From: Microtetraspora sp. NBRC 16547
GTDB taxonomy: Bacteria > Actinomycetota > Actinomycetes > Streptosporangiales > Streptosporangiaceae
Direction of reading: 5' to 3'
Assembly: GCF_030268965.1 (NCBI RefSeq)
Contig: NZ_BSSE01000006.1
Span: forward strand, 1 to 64,000
Length of the DNA stretch: 64,000 bases
The position numbers and the translations under genes were made by a program. Shown piece by piece: positions 42,042-51,450 of the stretch (position 1 is its first letter; every line of letters begins with the position of its first letter). The notes beneath the pieces are model-generated. The model was not told the DNA's origin, searched no databases, and worked only from the letters and a program-made list of their open reading frames with translations.

Positions 42042-43637
42042 TCAGGCGGCGCCTGGGCGGATAGCCGAGAGGAGAATACGGAGTTCGCTGATCCGGAGCA
42101 GCCGGCCGGCGAGGGGGTAGAGCACAGTCCCCGTGGCGCCCGCGACGAGCAGGACGACCAGGGAGCCGCTCCACCCCGGTCCGATTGTGGGGGCGAGGAC
42201 GCGGGTGACCGCGGTGGCGGCGAGGCCTGCGCCGACCGCGGCGATCACCATCCGTGTGTGGGTGGAGAGCAGCCGGTGGCCGTCGACGCGTCCGAGCCGC
42301 GCCCTCAGGATGAGCGCCGCCACGACGAGGCCGATCGTGTTGGCGAGGGCGTATCCGGCGGCGAGGCCGACGAGCATGCCGGGATCTGGGGCGAGCGCCG
42401 CGGCCGCCCAGGCGGCGACGGCCGTGACGGCGGAGACGAGGACGCCGATCAGCGCCGGGGTGCGGGTGTCCTCCAGTGCGTAGAATCCGCGGATCATGAT
42501 CTGGTAGCCGCAGAAGGGCACGAGCGCGAGCCCGTACGCCGAGAGGACGGAGCCGGTCAGCCCGACGGCGGACGGCGTCGCGTTCCCATGCGCGAACAGC
42601 ACGGTGGTGATGTACGGGCCGAGAGTGATCAGCAATGCGGCGATCGGGAGCAGCGCGACGCCGGACAGGCGCAGGCTCTGGGAGAGTTCCGCGGTGACCT
42701 GGGCGAGGTCGCGTCGTGCGGCGGCCCGGCTCATCCTGGGCAGCACTCCCGTGATGAGGGACACCGTGATGATGGCGTACGGCAGTTGGAACAGCATGTA
42801 GGCGTTGGCGTAGACGCTGACCGCTCCGGCGCCGGCAGTCGAGGCGAGCCGGTTGACGAACAGCAGCGCCGCCTGGCTCGCGGCGACGGAGACGACCGCC
42901 CATCCGGCCATGCCCATGATTCGCCGGAGGCCGATGCCGCGGGGGTCGGCCCGCAGCCGAAGCCGGAACCCGGCTCGGCGGCCCGCCCAGGCGAGCAGGA
43001 TCATCTGTGCGGCCACGCCCGCGCTGGTGCCGATGCACAGCAGGAGCGTCTGCGCCGAGGTCAACTCCTCGATGCGGTGGCCGCCCCCGATGGCGAGGTA
43101 CGCGATCGCGGTGGCGATGACCACGAGGTTGTTGGCCACCGGCGCCCACATCGGGGCGGCCATGCGGCCGCGGGCGTTAAGTACGGCGGCCAGAGCCGTG
43201 CCGGCGCCGTAGAAGAGCACCTGCGGCAGGAAGAACCGGGTGAAAGTGATCGCCAGCCGCCGCTGGTCAGGAGTGAACCCGGGCGCGCACAGGTCCACGA
43301 TCTGCGGCGCGAACAGCATCGTGACCGCGACTGTGACGCCCAGGCCGTAGACGATCAGCGAGAGCAGCCGCTGCGCGAACACCTCGTCGGTGTGCCGTAC
43401 GAGAAGGGGGACCAGGACGCCGGCGAGCGCGCCGCCCAGCACCAGGTCGTAGATGGAGTTGGGCAGGGTGTTGGCCATGGTGTGCGCGTCGAGGAGGCGT
43501 GATCCGAGGCCGAGCGCCGCGACCAGGGCGAGGGTGCGGCCGAACCCGGTCACCCGGGAGACGAGCGTGGCCAGGGCCATCGCCCGCCCCGCCTTGGCGA
43601 GCCGCGGCTGTGGGCGCTCGTCCTGTGGTTCGTCCAT
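42042..43637 (-). CDS. murJ: MurJ/MviN-type lipid II flippase
   Basis: 531 aa with about 14 membrane helices of the MOP superfamily. The opening LVSRVTGFGRTLALVAALG matches the MurJ helix-1 region, and HTMANTLPNSIYDLVLGGAL and RGFYALEDTRTPALIGVLVS are family marks. MurJ flips lipid II for peptidoglycan assembly. Chromosomal murJ usually sits near the origin with other genes, so this copy may be a paralogue. GGAGGG precedes ATG 43637. The long open frame upstream of that ATG is not coding. Confidence 0.85.
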   Translation of the reverse strand: MDEPQDERPQPRLAKAGRAMALATLVSRVTGFGRTLALVAALGLGSRLLDAHTMANTLPNSIYDLVLGGALAGVLVPLLVRHTDEVFAQRLLSLIVYGLGVTVAVTMLFAPQIVDLCAPGFTPDQRRLAITFTRFFLPQVLFYGAGTALAAVLNARGRMAAPMWAPVANNLVVIATAIAYLAIGGGHRIEELTSAQTLLLCIGTSAGVAAQMILLAWAGRRAGFRLRLRADPRGIGLRRIMGMAGWAVVSVAASQAALLFVNRLASTAGAGAVSVYANAYMLFQLPYAIITVSLITGVLPRMSRAAARRDLAQVTAELSQSLRLSGVALLPIAALLITLGPYITTVLFAHGNATPSAVGLTGSVLSAYGLALVPFCGYQIMIRGFYALEDTRTPALIGVLVSAVTAVAAWAAAALAPDPGMLVGLAAGYALANTIGLVVAALILRARLGRVDGHRLLSTHTRMVIAAVGAGLAATAVTRVLAPTIGPGWSGSLVVLLVAGATGTVLYPLAGRLLRISELRILLSAIRPGAA

Positions 43638-43775
43638 CGGCTGTCCCTCCTGCGGCCGACCGGTGCGGCCGGGGTCGGCCAAGAGCAGTAGAGCACGCGG
43701 TACCGGAGCGCGCTGAGCGTTTCGCGGTGATTGGTGCAACCTGTCCGCCTCTGGACGGGGTGGCATGATCGACGG

Positions 43776-44219
43776 ATGCGTAAGGCTCAGGCCGCGGACG
43801 TGGCGGCCGTCAGACGGTTGGTCCTCGACGCCTACCAGCCGTGGGCGGAGGTCATCGGCAGGCCGCCGATGCCGATGGAGGCGGACTACGAGGCCCTCGT
43901 CGCCGAGGGGCGGGTGCACGTGCGGGACGCGCCCGACGGGATCGAGGGGCTCATCGTGCTGATCCCGGAGGACGGCGTGCTGCTCGTCGACAACGTCGCC
44001 GTTCGGCCCGACCGGCAGGGCAGGGGAGTCGGCCGGAGCCTGCTGGCCTTCGCCGAGGAGGAGGCGCGGCGGCTCGGGCTCCCCGCGCTGCGCCTCATCA
44101 CGAACGTCAAGATGACGCCGAACATCGCCCTGTACGCGTCGCTCGGCTACGCGGAGACCGGCCGCGACGAGCTGGACGGCCGCTTCGTCGTGCGGATGCG
44201 CAAGGAACTCGCGGACTAG
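43776..44219 (+). CDS. GNAT acetyltransferase
   Basis: 147 aa. The acetyl-CoA loop is VRPDRQGRGVGRSLLAFAEE, with NIALYASLGYAETG behind it. It is a small single-domain GNAT, with a substrate that cannot be told. ATG 43776 starts RKAQAADVAAVRRLV. Confidence 0.88.
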   Translation: MRKAQAADVAAVRRLVLDAYQPWAEVIGRPPMPMEADYEALVAEGRVHVRDAPDGIEGLIVLIPEDGVLLVDNVAVRPDRQGRGVGRSLLAFAEEEARRLGLPALRLITNVKMTPNIALYASLGYAETGRDELDGRFVVRMRKELAD

Positions 44220-44375
44220 CTAGGGCGCGTAGCGGATTGTGAGCAATCTGCGGGATTCGCCTGGATGGCGAAGCCTGATTCGATATGCCGTCTCGCGTGA
44301 CGCGAGTCCCCGGCTGCTGGATCATGGCAGGCAGGCGGGCCGGTGCGGCCCACCTGTCGTCCGGTGAGCGCAGGC

Positions 44376-45326
44376 TCAGAGGCAGCTTGTCCGCTTCAGG
44401 GACGTGGACCAGGCCGGGAGTACGTCGGTGATCCGCAGACGGGTTATGGACCAGAGTTCACGCCCTAGCCCCGGCGCGAGCTCCTGGCCGCCCAGGAAGA
44501 CGTAGGACGTCTTGTCGAAGATGAGGGATTCGTGGCCCCGGTGGTCCACCCGGGTCACGGCGATGCCCGATTTGCCAGTGGCGTCCTTGAGCTCTTCCAT
44601 CTCGATGCCCGGCAGGGTCGCGGCGATCTCGAAGATGGCCGCCTGCAGCTTGGGCGGGACCGGCGTGCCGAGGAGGCTGACGACGGCGTGCCAGGTCTGG
44701 GTCGCGGCGTCCGCGTTGGGGAACATCTCGCTACCGCGTTCGGCCAGCTTGTGCCGGAGCTGCTCCTGGTCGGCCGGCCACCCACGGAGGTCGGCGTAGC
44801 TCACGTAGACGTAGGCGCGGCCGGGGCACCGGGTCAGGAGTTCCTTGTACTCGTTGCGGTCCTGGGGGATGGACTTCGACGGCTTGTGCCAGAGGAGTCC
44901 TGGGCGGGAGCCGTCGACGGACTCCCAGACCTCGCCATTTATGTGGCGCGGACCGACGTTGCGAACCCCGTTCTCGGCGCGCGTCTTCGCGATCCACTCA
45001 TAGTGGAAGTACTGGTCGTCGCGGGGTTCCGGCCACGGGGTGGCGGTCGCGGTCGCGGCCTCGGCCGCCAGCCTCAGGACCTCGGCGGCGCTCGCGGGCG
45101 CGGAGGGGTTGAACGTCTGAACGGTGATCACTCCTACGGTCATCGCCGCGACCAGGCTGCCTGCGAGCATCAGACGCCGCAGGCCGATCGCCCGGGCCCG
45201 GGGCCGCCGCTTCGTGCGGGCTTCGGCCAGCAGGGCGGTACGGGCGGGGGCGAGGCGGTCCGCCGTGGGGTGCGGCTTGTCGGCGAACAGGTCGCGGAGT
45301 TCGGTCAGGTCGGTCAGTTCGTTCAT
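44376..45326 (-). CDS. CU044_5270-family membrane protein (sigma partner)
   Basis: 316 aa with one membrane helix (RLMLAGSLVAAMTVGVITVQ) after a cytosolic N-terminus of about 50 residues. The external part has DDQYFHYEWIAKTR and PGIEMEELKDATGKSGIAVT, as in the CU044_5270 family, which is routinely encoded beside ECF sigma factors and probably holds them at the membrane. Its start overlaps the sigma stop codon by four bases. Confidence 0.85.
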   Translation of the reverse strand: MNELTDLTELRDLFADKPHPTADRLAPARTALLAEARTKRRPRARAIGLRRLMLAGSLVAAMTVGVITVQTFNPSAPASAAEVLRLAAEAATATATPWPEPRDDQYFHYEWIAKTRAENGVRNVGPRHINGEVWESVDGSRPGLLWHKPSKSIPQDRNEYKELLTRCPGRAYVYVSYADLRGWPADQEQLRHKLAERGSEMFPNADAATQTWHAVVSLLGTPVPPKLQAAIFEIAATLPGIEMEELKDATGKSGIAVTRVDHRGHESLIFDKTSYVFLGGQELAPGLGRELWSITRLRITDVLPAWSTSLKRTSCL

Positions 45327-45901
45327 GAGGCCTGCTCCATCGTGGGGTCGGTGCTGCCGAGGGCGTTGCGGACGATGGCCCGCGCGCGGTTGAGGCGGGA
45401 ACGGACTGTTCCGATCGGGATGGACAGGGCGTCGGCGACCTCCTCGTAGGTGAGGTCGGCCCAGGCCACGAGTAAGAGGACGTCGCGGTCGCGGACCTTC
45501 AGTGAGGCGAGCGCCCGGGCGAGAGGGCGGCGTACGGCATGCGCGCTCGCCCGCTCAAGAGCTTGTTCCGCGGCGTCGTCGGCGTCGGGAAGCACGCTTA
45601 TTTTCGAGTACGCCTTATAGCGGTGTAGCTCGGCGCGCTGATGCCGGCGGATGAAGTTGGTTGTGATGCCGTACAACCACGGGAGGGCCTCCGGACGGGC
45701 GGTGTCGTAGTCGCGGCGCTGCCTGAACGCGGCGAGGAACGTCTCGGAGACGACGTCGTCGACCGTGTCGTCGCCGAGCCGGCGGGCCACATAACGGTGG
45801 ATGTGTCCTGCGTGCCTGTCGAACAGCAAGGCGAAATCCTCGGGATCTCGCCACGACCGTTCGATCAGGGCGGCGTCAGACAGGGTCGTACTGAGGGGCA
45901 T
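45323..45901 (-). CDS. ECF RNA polymerase sigma factor
   Basis: 192 aa. Region 2 reads DFALLFDRHAGHIHRYVARR and VVSETFLAAFRQ. Region 4 reads KVRDRDVLLLVAWADLTYEE followed by VADALSIPIGTVRSRLNRAR. It forms a two-gene unit with the downstream membrane partner (ATGA overlap). Upstream, minus-strand GTGTGAAAGACGGGCGACAC may be its own promoter. Confidence 0.92.
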   Translation of the reverse strand: MPLSTTLSDAALIERSWRDPEDFALLFDRHAGHIHRYVARRLGDDTVDDVVSETFLAAFRQRRDYDTARPEALPWLYGITTNFIRRHQRAELHRYKAYSKISVLPDADDAAEQALERASAHAVRRPLARALASLKVRDRDVLLLVAWADLTYEEVADALSIPIGTVRSRLNRARAIVRNALGSTDPTMEQAS

Positions 45902-46295
45902 GTGGTCGGGCCTTCCAAAGGAAGTAGTGTCGCCCGTCTTTCACACGAGTCAGGAAACGAGTTCACGGAACGCTGCCCGACCGCCCGGCAGGCTCGGGTG
46001 AAGGCGTCCTGGCCCCGGCAAGGTCGTCAGTGGGCCAGCCACGAAAAGCCTGCACCGGGCCCGTCCGGGGCGTCGCGAGCCTGCTCAACGCGCTCGCGCG
46101 ACTGGCCTTCGCCTACCTGCTCCCCATCGACGCCGCTCCGGTGGCCATGCAGGCGTGCTGGCCGGTCATCGCCGTTCCGCTGCAGGCCAAGAAGATCCAC
46201 GGACGCGACCCAGGCCATCCGCGCCATCTCCGAATACCAGGTGGTGACCTGGCGCATGAAGGCGCGAAGCGGGTGTGGGCCGGTCGGGGTGCCGC
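45902..46295. other. Intergenic stretch without a confident gene
   Basis: Near the sigma start the minus strand holds GTGTGAAAGACGGGCGACAC, a possible ECF-type promoter. Farther on there are open frames on both strands but none with a family pattern or ribosome binding site. Confidence 0.35.
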
Positions 46296-47123
46296 TTACC
46301 GGGCTCCGGCGAACGCCAGCCCCGCGGCGGAGGCGATCACCGTGGCGAGCACGACCATGACGAGGATCGTGCCGAGCGGGTTCCGGCGCCGGCTGGGATG
46401 CCCGGCGGCTTGGCGGGCCCGCTTCCGCTGGACGGTCACCACCGGCGAGGGCGGCGGGCGGTGTCTCACCACGGGGCGCGCGGGCGGCCTCGGCTGCTCC
46501 GGACGCGGAGTGGCCCGCACGGGAGGCGGGGGAGGCGGATCCGGTGTCTCCGTCGGCGAGGGCGGCACGACCGGCGGCGTCGGCGGAGGCGGTGGCGGCG
46601 TCTCGGGCGGCGTTTCCTGCGGTGGCTCAGGCGGCGTCGGCTCTGGCGCCGGTTCCGGTGGCGGTGCCGGTGTCGGGGGCGGCGGCTGGGGCGTGGAGCA
46701 CTGGGAGCCGCAGCCGCAGGGAGAGGTCCCTATCCCGATCCCCAGCCCCAGCTCGATCACGGTGTGCAGCTCGACGCAGATCCCCAGCTCCACCCCGAGC
46801 GCCGGTCCGTCCGCGCCGGGGTCGGCCGCTCCCAGGTGTGCTCCGGCGCGGGCGGAGAGTCCGACATCGGCCGCGCCCACGTCGGCCCTGGCCTGGGCGG
46901 AGGCCTCGACTCCCGTGTCGGCATCGGTGGAGAGCCCGACATCGGCCCCGCCCACGTCCGCGTGCAGGCGGGTGTCGGCCGCGGACGCGGGGTCGGCGAG
47001 GACGGCCGATCCGACGAACGCGGAGCCCGCGAGCACGGAGGCCGCCACCGCCGACGCCGCCAGGGCGTTCGCCGTCGCTCCGGTCGCGTTGCGGACGCCC
47101 GCCCGGCCGTGCCGCCCCCTCAT
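46296..47123 (-). CDS. Proline-rich, C-terminally anchored surface protein
   Basis: 275 aa. The layout is a signal peptide (ANALAASAVAASVLAGSAFV), then about 80 residues of degenerate repeats (ADVGGADVGLS, ADVGAADVGLS, AGAHLGAADPG), a Gly/Ile stretch with CGCGSQC, then 60 residues rich in Pro/Glu/Thr (PPETPPPPPPTPPVVPPSP). A basic segment and a terminal membrane helix (GTILVMVVLATVIASAAGLA) follow. It looks like a cell-wall-spanning stalk. Its start overlaps the stop of the DUF4239 gene by four bases. I do not know a named family. Confidence 0.7.
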   Translation of the reverse strand: MRGRHGRAGVRNATGATANALAASAVAASVLAGSAFVGSAVLADPASAADTRLHADVGGADVGLSTDADTGVEASAQARADVGAADVGLSARAGAHLGAADPGADGPALGVELGICVELHTVIELGLGIGIGTSPCGCGSQCSTPQPPPPTPAPPPEPAPEPTPPEPPQETPPETPPPPPPTPPVVPPSPTETPDPPPPPPVRATPRPEQPRPPARPVVRHRPPPSPVVTVQRKRARQAAGHPSRRRNPLGTILVMVVLATVIASAAGLAFAGAR

Positions 47124-47977
47124 CGGCCCTGAGGGGTCAGCGCGGCCCGGGGCGTCTGCGGGATCTCGGTCGTCGGACGTTTTCCTGACTTTTCCGGCTT
47201 CTCCGGCGTCTCCGGGATCTGGGGGATCCGCTGGATCTCCTGGGCCGCCGCGCGCAGCGCTTCCGGCTTGACCGCCAGCCCTCCGCTGAACACGTGCGAG
47301 ATGTCCCAGGCCAGGTACGTGCCGACACCGAGCAGCGCCGCCATCGTCACCAGCGGCACGATGGCCATGCCGCGGGGCCGCGCGCCCGCCAGGAACGGGA
47401 AGACGATGACAACGACACCGGTCAGGATCGTCAGAGCCATGACGCCCGCGGGAGGTGTGGTCCTGGCGTCCGCCGCCCGCTGATGCCGGGCGGCCGACAG
47501 GTTCGCGAGCGCGTCCAGGACCGCGCTCTTGGCGTCCCGCGCCTCGTCGCCGGTCACGCTGAGGCCCGTGACCTGGGAGCGCAGCCCATTGAGCAGGGCC
47601 GAGCCTTCGAGGCTGAGCCGCCCGTCCGCCATGAGCGGCCATTCCTTGTCGAGCACGAAGCCGAGGTAGCCGCGTAGCTGCGCCTGCACGGCCGAAGCGG
47701 CCGGAGCGGGCAGCGCCGTGGAGGCCCAGTAGGTCTGCACCGCCGCCTCGCCCTCGGCGTACGTGTTCTGGCGGGCGGCGTCGGCCGTCGTCCACGGCAC
47801 GATGATCGCGATGGCGAACACCAGCAGGAACAGCGCCGACAGCATCGCTCCCGCGTGGCCGGTGGACGGACCGCCTGGATCCCGGTCGTCAGTGCCCCGG
47901 CCGAGCTTCCGGAAGAGGGAGGCGGCCAGGGCCACCGTGCCGATCGCCGAGGCCACGGCGAGTATGCAGACCAGCAT
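47120..47977 (-). CDS. DUF4239-like membrane protein
   Basis: 285 aa. Helix 1 is LVCILAVASAIGTVALAASL, helix 2 SALFLLVFAIAIIVPWTTAD, and two more helices lie near the C-terminus (ALTILTGVVVIVFPFLAGA, VPLVTMAALLGVGTYLAW). The 80-residue middle with EGEAAVQTYWASTALP fits DUF4239 (bestrophin-like). ATG 47977 has GGGAG six bases upstream. Earlier ATGs at 47983 and 48046 are possible. It is coupled to the proline-rich protein downstream. Confidence 0.75.
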   Translation of the reverse strand: MLVCILAVASAIGTVALAASLFRKLGRGTDDRDPGGPSTGHAGAMLSALFLLVFAIAIIVPWTTADAARQNTYAEGEAAVQTYWASTALPAPAASAVQAQLRGYLGFVLDKEWPLMADGRLSLEGSALLNGLRSQVTGLSVTGDEARDAKSAVLDALANLSAARHQRAADARTTPPAGVMALTILTGVVVIVFPFLAGARPRGMAIVPLVTMAALLGVGTYLAWDISHVFSGGLAVKPEALRAAAQEIQRIPQIPETPEKPEKSGKRPTTEIPQTPRAALTPQGR

Positions 47978-48375
47978 GACCATCTCCCATTGCCGTGAAT
48001 TGACCGAGGGGGGCCCCGGCACATTACCGGTCGCATGTCGTGACATGACTATCACAATGCGTAAGAGATGGAATGCTCTCGCGGGCACAGAGGCGGGAAG
48101 GGACCCCAGCAAATGCGCGGCCTCGCGCCGCCGGTTCCGGACCTACGACCCCTGGTCACCATTTCGGTCCGGCGCATAATCCTGAGGGCCGTCCGGTGTC
48201 GCCGGTGGGAGCGGTCGATAGCGCGAGCGCGCGTTCGGCTTCGCCGCCGGCTGTGAGGAGCGGTGCGGCCGTGCGCGGAAGCCGTACGGCGAGGCCCGCG
48301 AGAGAGCGTGGCAGGATCGAAAGCCGGTCCAAAACTTGATCGAGAACACCCATGCCCCCTTCCTCCGAGGCCTTT

Positions 48376-50337
48376 ATGGACATCCCCCTCACCCTGACCC
48401 TCTCGTTCGGCATCCTCGTGATGATCATCGCGCTGGCTGTCGCGGCCAGACGACTCCTTGGCGTCAGGTTCGGCGCCATCCGCACCGCTCTGGCCGCTTT
48501 CATGGCGTTCTCCCTGGCCGGGCCGCTGCTGTCGCCCGTCATGATGTCGTTCGCGAGCACCGCAGAGAAAGACGACCCCGGGATCGGCCCGCTATGGGTG
48601 ATGGTTCTCGCGGTCATGTGCGTCGTGCTGATTCCCATGGTCATCCTGGTGGTCGCCGAGGCGCTCGTGCCGCCGGGATCCATCCCCGGACCGATCGAGT
48701 TCGCCCGCTCGCTGCGCGGCCGGATCTCCAGGGCCCGCCGTTACTCCCAGATCACCCGCATTGCGTTCCGGCACGGCCTCGGGCCGTACCTGCGGGGGCG
48801 CGGTGCCCGTCTCGACGACCGGAGCGGCAGGGTACGGCTCGCGCGGGCACTGCGCGGCGCCCTCGAAGACGGAGGCGTCACGTTCGTGAAGCTCGGCCAG
48901 GTGCTGTCCACGCGCCGGGACCTGCTGCCCGCCGAATTCGTCGACGAGCTCGGCAAACTGCAGGACCACGTCGCGCCCGCGCCGTGGGAACAGATCGAGC
49001 AGGTCCTCGTCGCCGAACTCGGCGGCCCCGTGGACGAGATCTTCGCCGAGTTCACCCGCCGCCCGTTGGCCGCCGCCTCCATCGCCCAGGCATACACCGC
49101 CCGCCTGCACACCGGTGAGAGCGTCGTGGTCAAGGTCCAGCGCCCCGCCATCCGTGTCGTCGTCGCCCAGGACCTCGACATCGTCGCCAGGCTCGCCCAC
49201 ACCCTGGAGACGAGAACCCGCTGGGGCCGCGCGCTCGGCCTGCGCGACCTGGCCGAAGGCTTCGCCGTCGCCATCCGGGAAGAGCTGGACTTCAGGATCG
49301 AATCCGGGAACATGGCCGCCGTCGCCGTCGCCGACTCCGGCGGTGGCACCGTCACCTATCCGTCCCCGTACGCCGAGCTGTGCACGGAACGCGTCCTCGT
49401 CATGCAGCGCCTGACCGGCGGCCCGCTGTCCGGCGCCACCCGTGAGCAGGGCCCCGAACTGGCTCGTACGCTGCTCGACTGCCTGCTGCGGCAGATCCTG
49501 CTCGAAGGCGTCTTCCACGCCGACCCGCATCCCGGCAACATCATGCTGCTCACCGACGGCACGCTCGGCCTCCTCGACTTCGGCTCCGTCGGCCGTCTCG
49601 ACGCTTCCGTACGCGCCGCACTGCAGCGCTTCCTGATCGCGATGAACCGCCAGGACCCGCTCGGTGTCACCGACGCGCTCTTGGATGTCGTCCCCAGGCC
49701 GGAAGAGATCGACGACGCGGCGCTGGAACGGGCGATGGGCCAGTTCATGGCCAGACATCTGGCTCCGGGTACGGGGAGCATGCTGATGTTCACCGACCTG
49801 TTCAGGATCGTCACCGAGTACGGTCTGTCCATCCCGCCCGAGGTCGCGGCCGTCTTTCGGGCGCTGGCCACGCTCGAAGGCACCCTCGTCACTCTCGCGC
49901 CCGGCTTCAACCTCATCGACGAGGCGCGTACGTTCGCCGGCGACTACCTGGCCGAACAGCTCGACACCACGTCGGTGAAGGACGCGGTCACCCATGAGAT
50001 CGCCACATTGCTGCCGATGCTGCGGCGGCTGCCCCGGCGTATCGAGCGGATCGCCAGCGCGGCCGAGCACGGCCGCTTCTCCATGAACGTACGCCTGTTG
50101 GCGGACGAGCGGGATCGGCGGTTCATCACCGGGTTGCTGCATCAGGTACTGCTCACGGTGCTGGGAGCCACAGCCGGGCTCATGGGCGTCGTCCTGTTGG
50201 GGACGGACGGCGGTCCCCGGGTGATTCCGGGAGTCATCAGTCTGTACGAGCTCATCGGGTTCAATCTGCTCGTCATCAGCTCAATCCTGGTGCTGCGCGT
50301 TCTCATCGGGGTCTTCCGCCGGGACCGCGCGGCCTGA
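48376..50337 (+). CDS. ABC1/UbiB-family protein kinase-like protein
   Basis: Two membrane helices open the protein and one or two close it. In between lies the ABC1 kinase-like domain: FVKLGQVLSTRRDLLP (KxGQ motif), AAASIAQAYTARL, VVVKVQRP with the ATP-binding Lys, EELDFRIESGNM, FHADPHPGNIMLL (catalytic Asp) and LLDFGSVGRL (DFG-like). Such proteins act on quinone or lipid pathways, with COQ8/UbiB as models. Length is 653 aa from ATG 48376; an ATG at 48352 is possible too. Confidence 0.88.
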   Translation: MDIPLTLTLSFGILVMIIALAVAARRLLGVRFGAIRTALAAFMAFSLAGPLLSPVMMSFASTAEKDDPGIGPLWVMVLAVMCVVLIPMVILVVAEALVPPGSIPGPIEFARSLRGRISRARRYSQITRIAFRHGLGPYLRGRGARLDDRSGRVRLARALRGALEDGGVTFVKLGQVLSTRRDLLPAEFVDELGKLQDHVAPAPWEQIEQVLVAELGGPVDEIFAEFTRRPLAAASIAQAYTARLHTGESVVVKVQRPAIRVVVAQDLDIVARLAHTLETRTRWGRALGLRDLAEGFAVAIREELDFRIESGNMAAVAVADSGGGTVTYPSPYAELCTERVLVMQRLTGGPLSGATREQGPELARTLLDCLLRQILLEGVFHADPHPGNIMLLTDGTLGLLDFGSVGRLDASVRAALQRFLIAMNRQDPLGVTDALLDVVPRPEEIDDAALERAMGQFMARHLAPGTGSMLMFTDLFRIVTEYGLSIPPEVAAVFRALATLEGTLVTLAPGFNLIDEARTFAGDYLAEQLDTTSVKDAVTHEIATLLPMLRRLPRRIERIASAAEHGRFSMNVRLLADERDRRFITGLLHQVLLTVLGATAGLMGVVLLGTDGGPRVIPGVISLYELIGFNLLVISSILVLRVLIGVFRRDRAA

Positions 50338-50692
50338 CCGGAGTGGTAACAGGGGCCCCTCGCGTTCCCGCTCGGGGACTCGGGCTCACGTTCGGGCTCA
50401 CGTTCGGGATTGCGCCGATGCGGATGTCCTCGGGTGGCACATCCGTTGCCGTGATGGACGTGCGAACTCACCGCCCGCCGGGGCAGGCCGCTGTGGGGTA
50501 GAGCCACCACGCGGATCCTGGCCGCGCTGCTGATCCTCACGAACACGGTTGGACGCGGGCGAACCTCCCCGGAACGACGAGGTCGACCTCGGGCAAGTGG
50601 CCGCGGAGGAGTCCCTGCGTCCGCGTCCCCGCCCGGAGGTTCAGGTCAGCCTGGCCATCGAGCCTGATGTGGTGGTCAACGGAACACACCAC
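50338..50692. other. Gene-free stretch with a short tandem repeat
   Basis: CGGGCTCACGTT occurs twice in tandem at 50381-50404. An open frame on the plus strand near 50549-50690 has no family pattern. I see no gene. Confidence 0.35.
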
Positions 50693-50900
50693 GCCGGTAC
50701 GTGGCAGGGAAGACCGAATGCGCGTGGAGGCTGTAGACCACACCGCGACCTTGGCGGATGTCTGGTTTCGGTTTCCATCACGGCGACATGAACCAACCGA
50801 TAGCGTGTTCGATGTGAAGCTGGTGGTGCAGGTGGGGCTCTGGCTGGCGCCCGAGCAGGCGGCGGCGCTGGAGGTGACGCAGCGGTGCCTGGCTCATCGC
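50693..50900 (+). pseudogene. Degraded second copy of the first TnpB element
   Basis: GGGAAGACCGAATGCGCGTG and TGTTCGATGTGAAGCTGGTG match the tnpA-tnpB junction at 3622-3745. The tnpB start reads FDVKLVVQVGLWLAPEQAAALE and then decays. Internal small deletions have removed parts of the tnpA N-terminus. It shows that the element once had several copies nearby. Confidence 0.75.
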
Positions 50901-51165
50901 GAAACTCAGCGCACCAGCAACCCGCACGTGATGGTCACCAAGGGCACCAAGGCCGGCCGCCACCGCCTATGCCAGCCACGTCCTGGACGCCTGCGGCGTC
51001 CTGCCCCGGATGCTCCGCTCCACCCGCCTGGTCGACCTGGTCAACACCATCGACCCCAAACTCGTCGCGGCGACCTTCGGGGTGGACCCCGAGGGCGTCA
51101 TGATCTATCTCGCCGACCATGTCCATGAGGGCCGCCTACTCGATCAGAACGAAATAGGATCATGA
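50901..51165 (+). pseudogene. Tyrosine recombinase (integrase) C-terminal fragment
   Basis: SNPHVMVTKGTKAGR is followed, after a frame change, by ATAYASHVLDACGVLPRMLR and STRLVDLVNTIDPKLVAATF and ends with EGVMIYLADHVHEGRLLD. This pattern occurs at the end of actinobacterial integrase/recombinase proteins, with R in the LRSTR region and the tail helix, as I recall the family. The fragment directly follows the tnpB relic. Confidence 0.6.
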
Positions 51166-51305
51166 TGCGATCTCCGCTTGCGGGCCGCGTGTTGGCCCCG
51201 GCACTGGTGACGTTGATCACTACCGTGTCAATCACCGTCCTCGCTCACGCGGGCTTCACCGGCCACGACACCGACGTCCTGGAAGGCCGCTTCACCTCGG
51301 CCTGA
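51162..51305 (+). CDS. Possible 47-aa membrane peptide
   Basis: Two adjacent ATGs open a frame with one hydrophobic helix (RVLAPALVTLITTVSITVLA) and stop at TGA 51303-51305. The start overlaps the stop of the integrase fragment. It may be a remnant of a longer gene. Confidence 0.35.
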   Translation: MMRSPLAGRVLAPALVTLITTVSITVLAHAGFTGHDTDVLEGRFTSA

Positions 51306-51450
51306 AATCCGTACTGAGCGGCCTGGCCGTCCGGTACCCCAACGCCCCGGTCCATCCAGAAAAGCGCCGTTTGGTCGCCCTGCCTGCGATGAGTTCCGGC
51401 GCTCCATCGGGTCTCCACTCCGGACGACCTCTACGACCAAGGAGGAGCTT

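Noticed and set aside
42042-43637. MurJ-like gene considered as an O-antigen or polysaccharide flippase
   Set aside because: No glycosyltransferases are nearby, and the N-terminal pattern fits MurJ/MviN better.
45960-46290. Plus-strand frame with LLNALARLAFAYLLPIDAAP
   Set aside because: It has no ribosome binding site, continues as a shadow into the proline-rich gene, and shows no family pattern.
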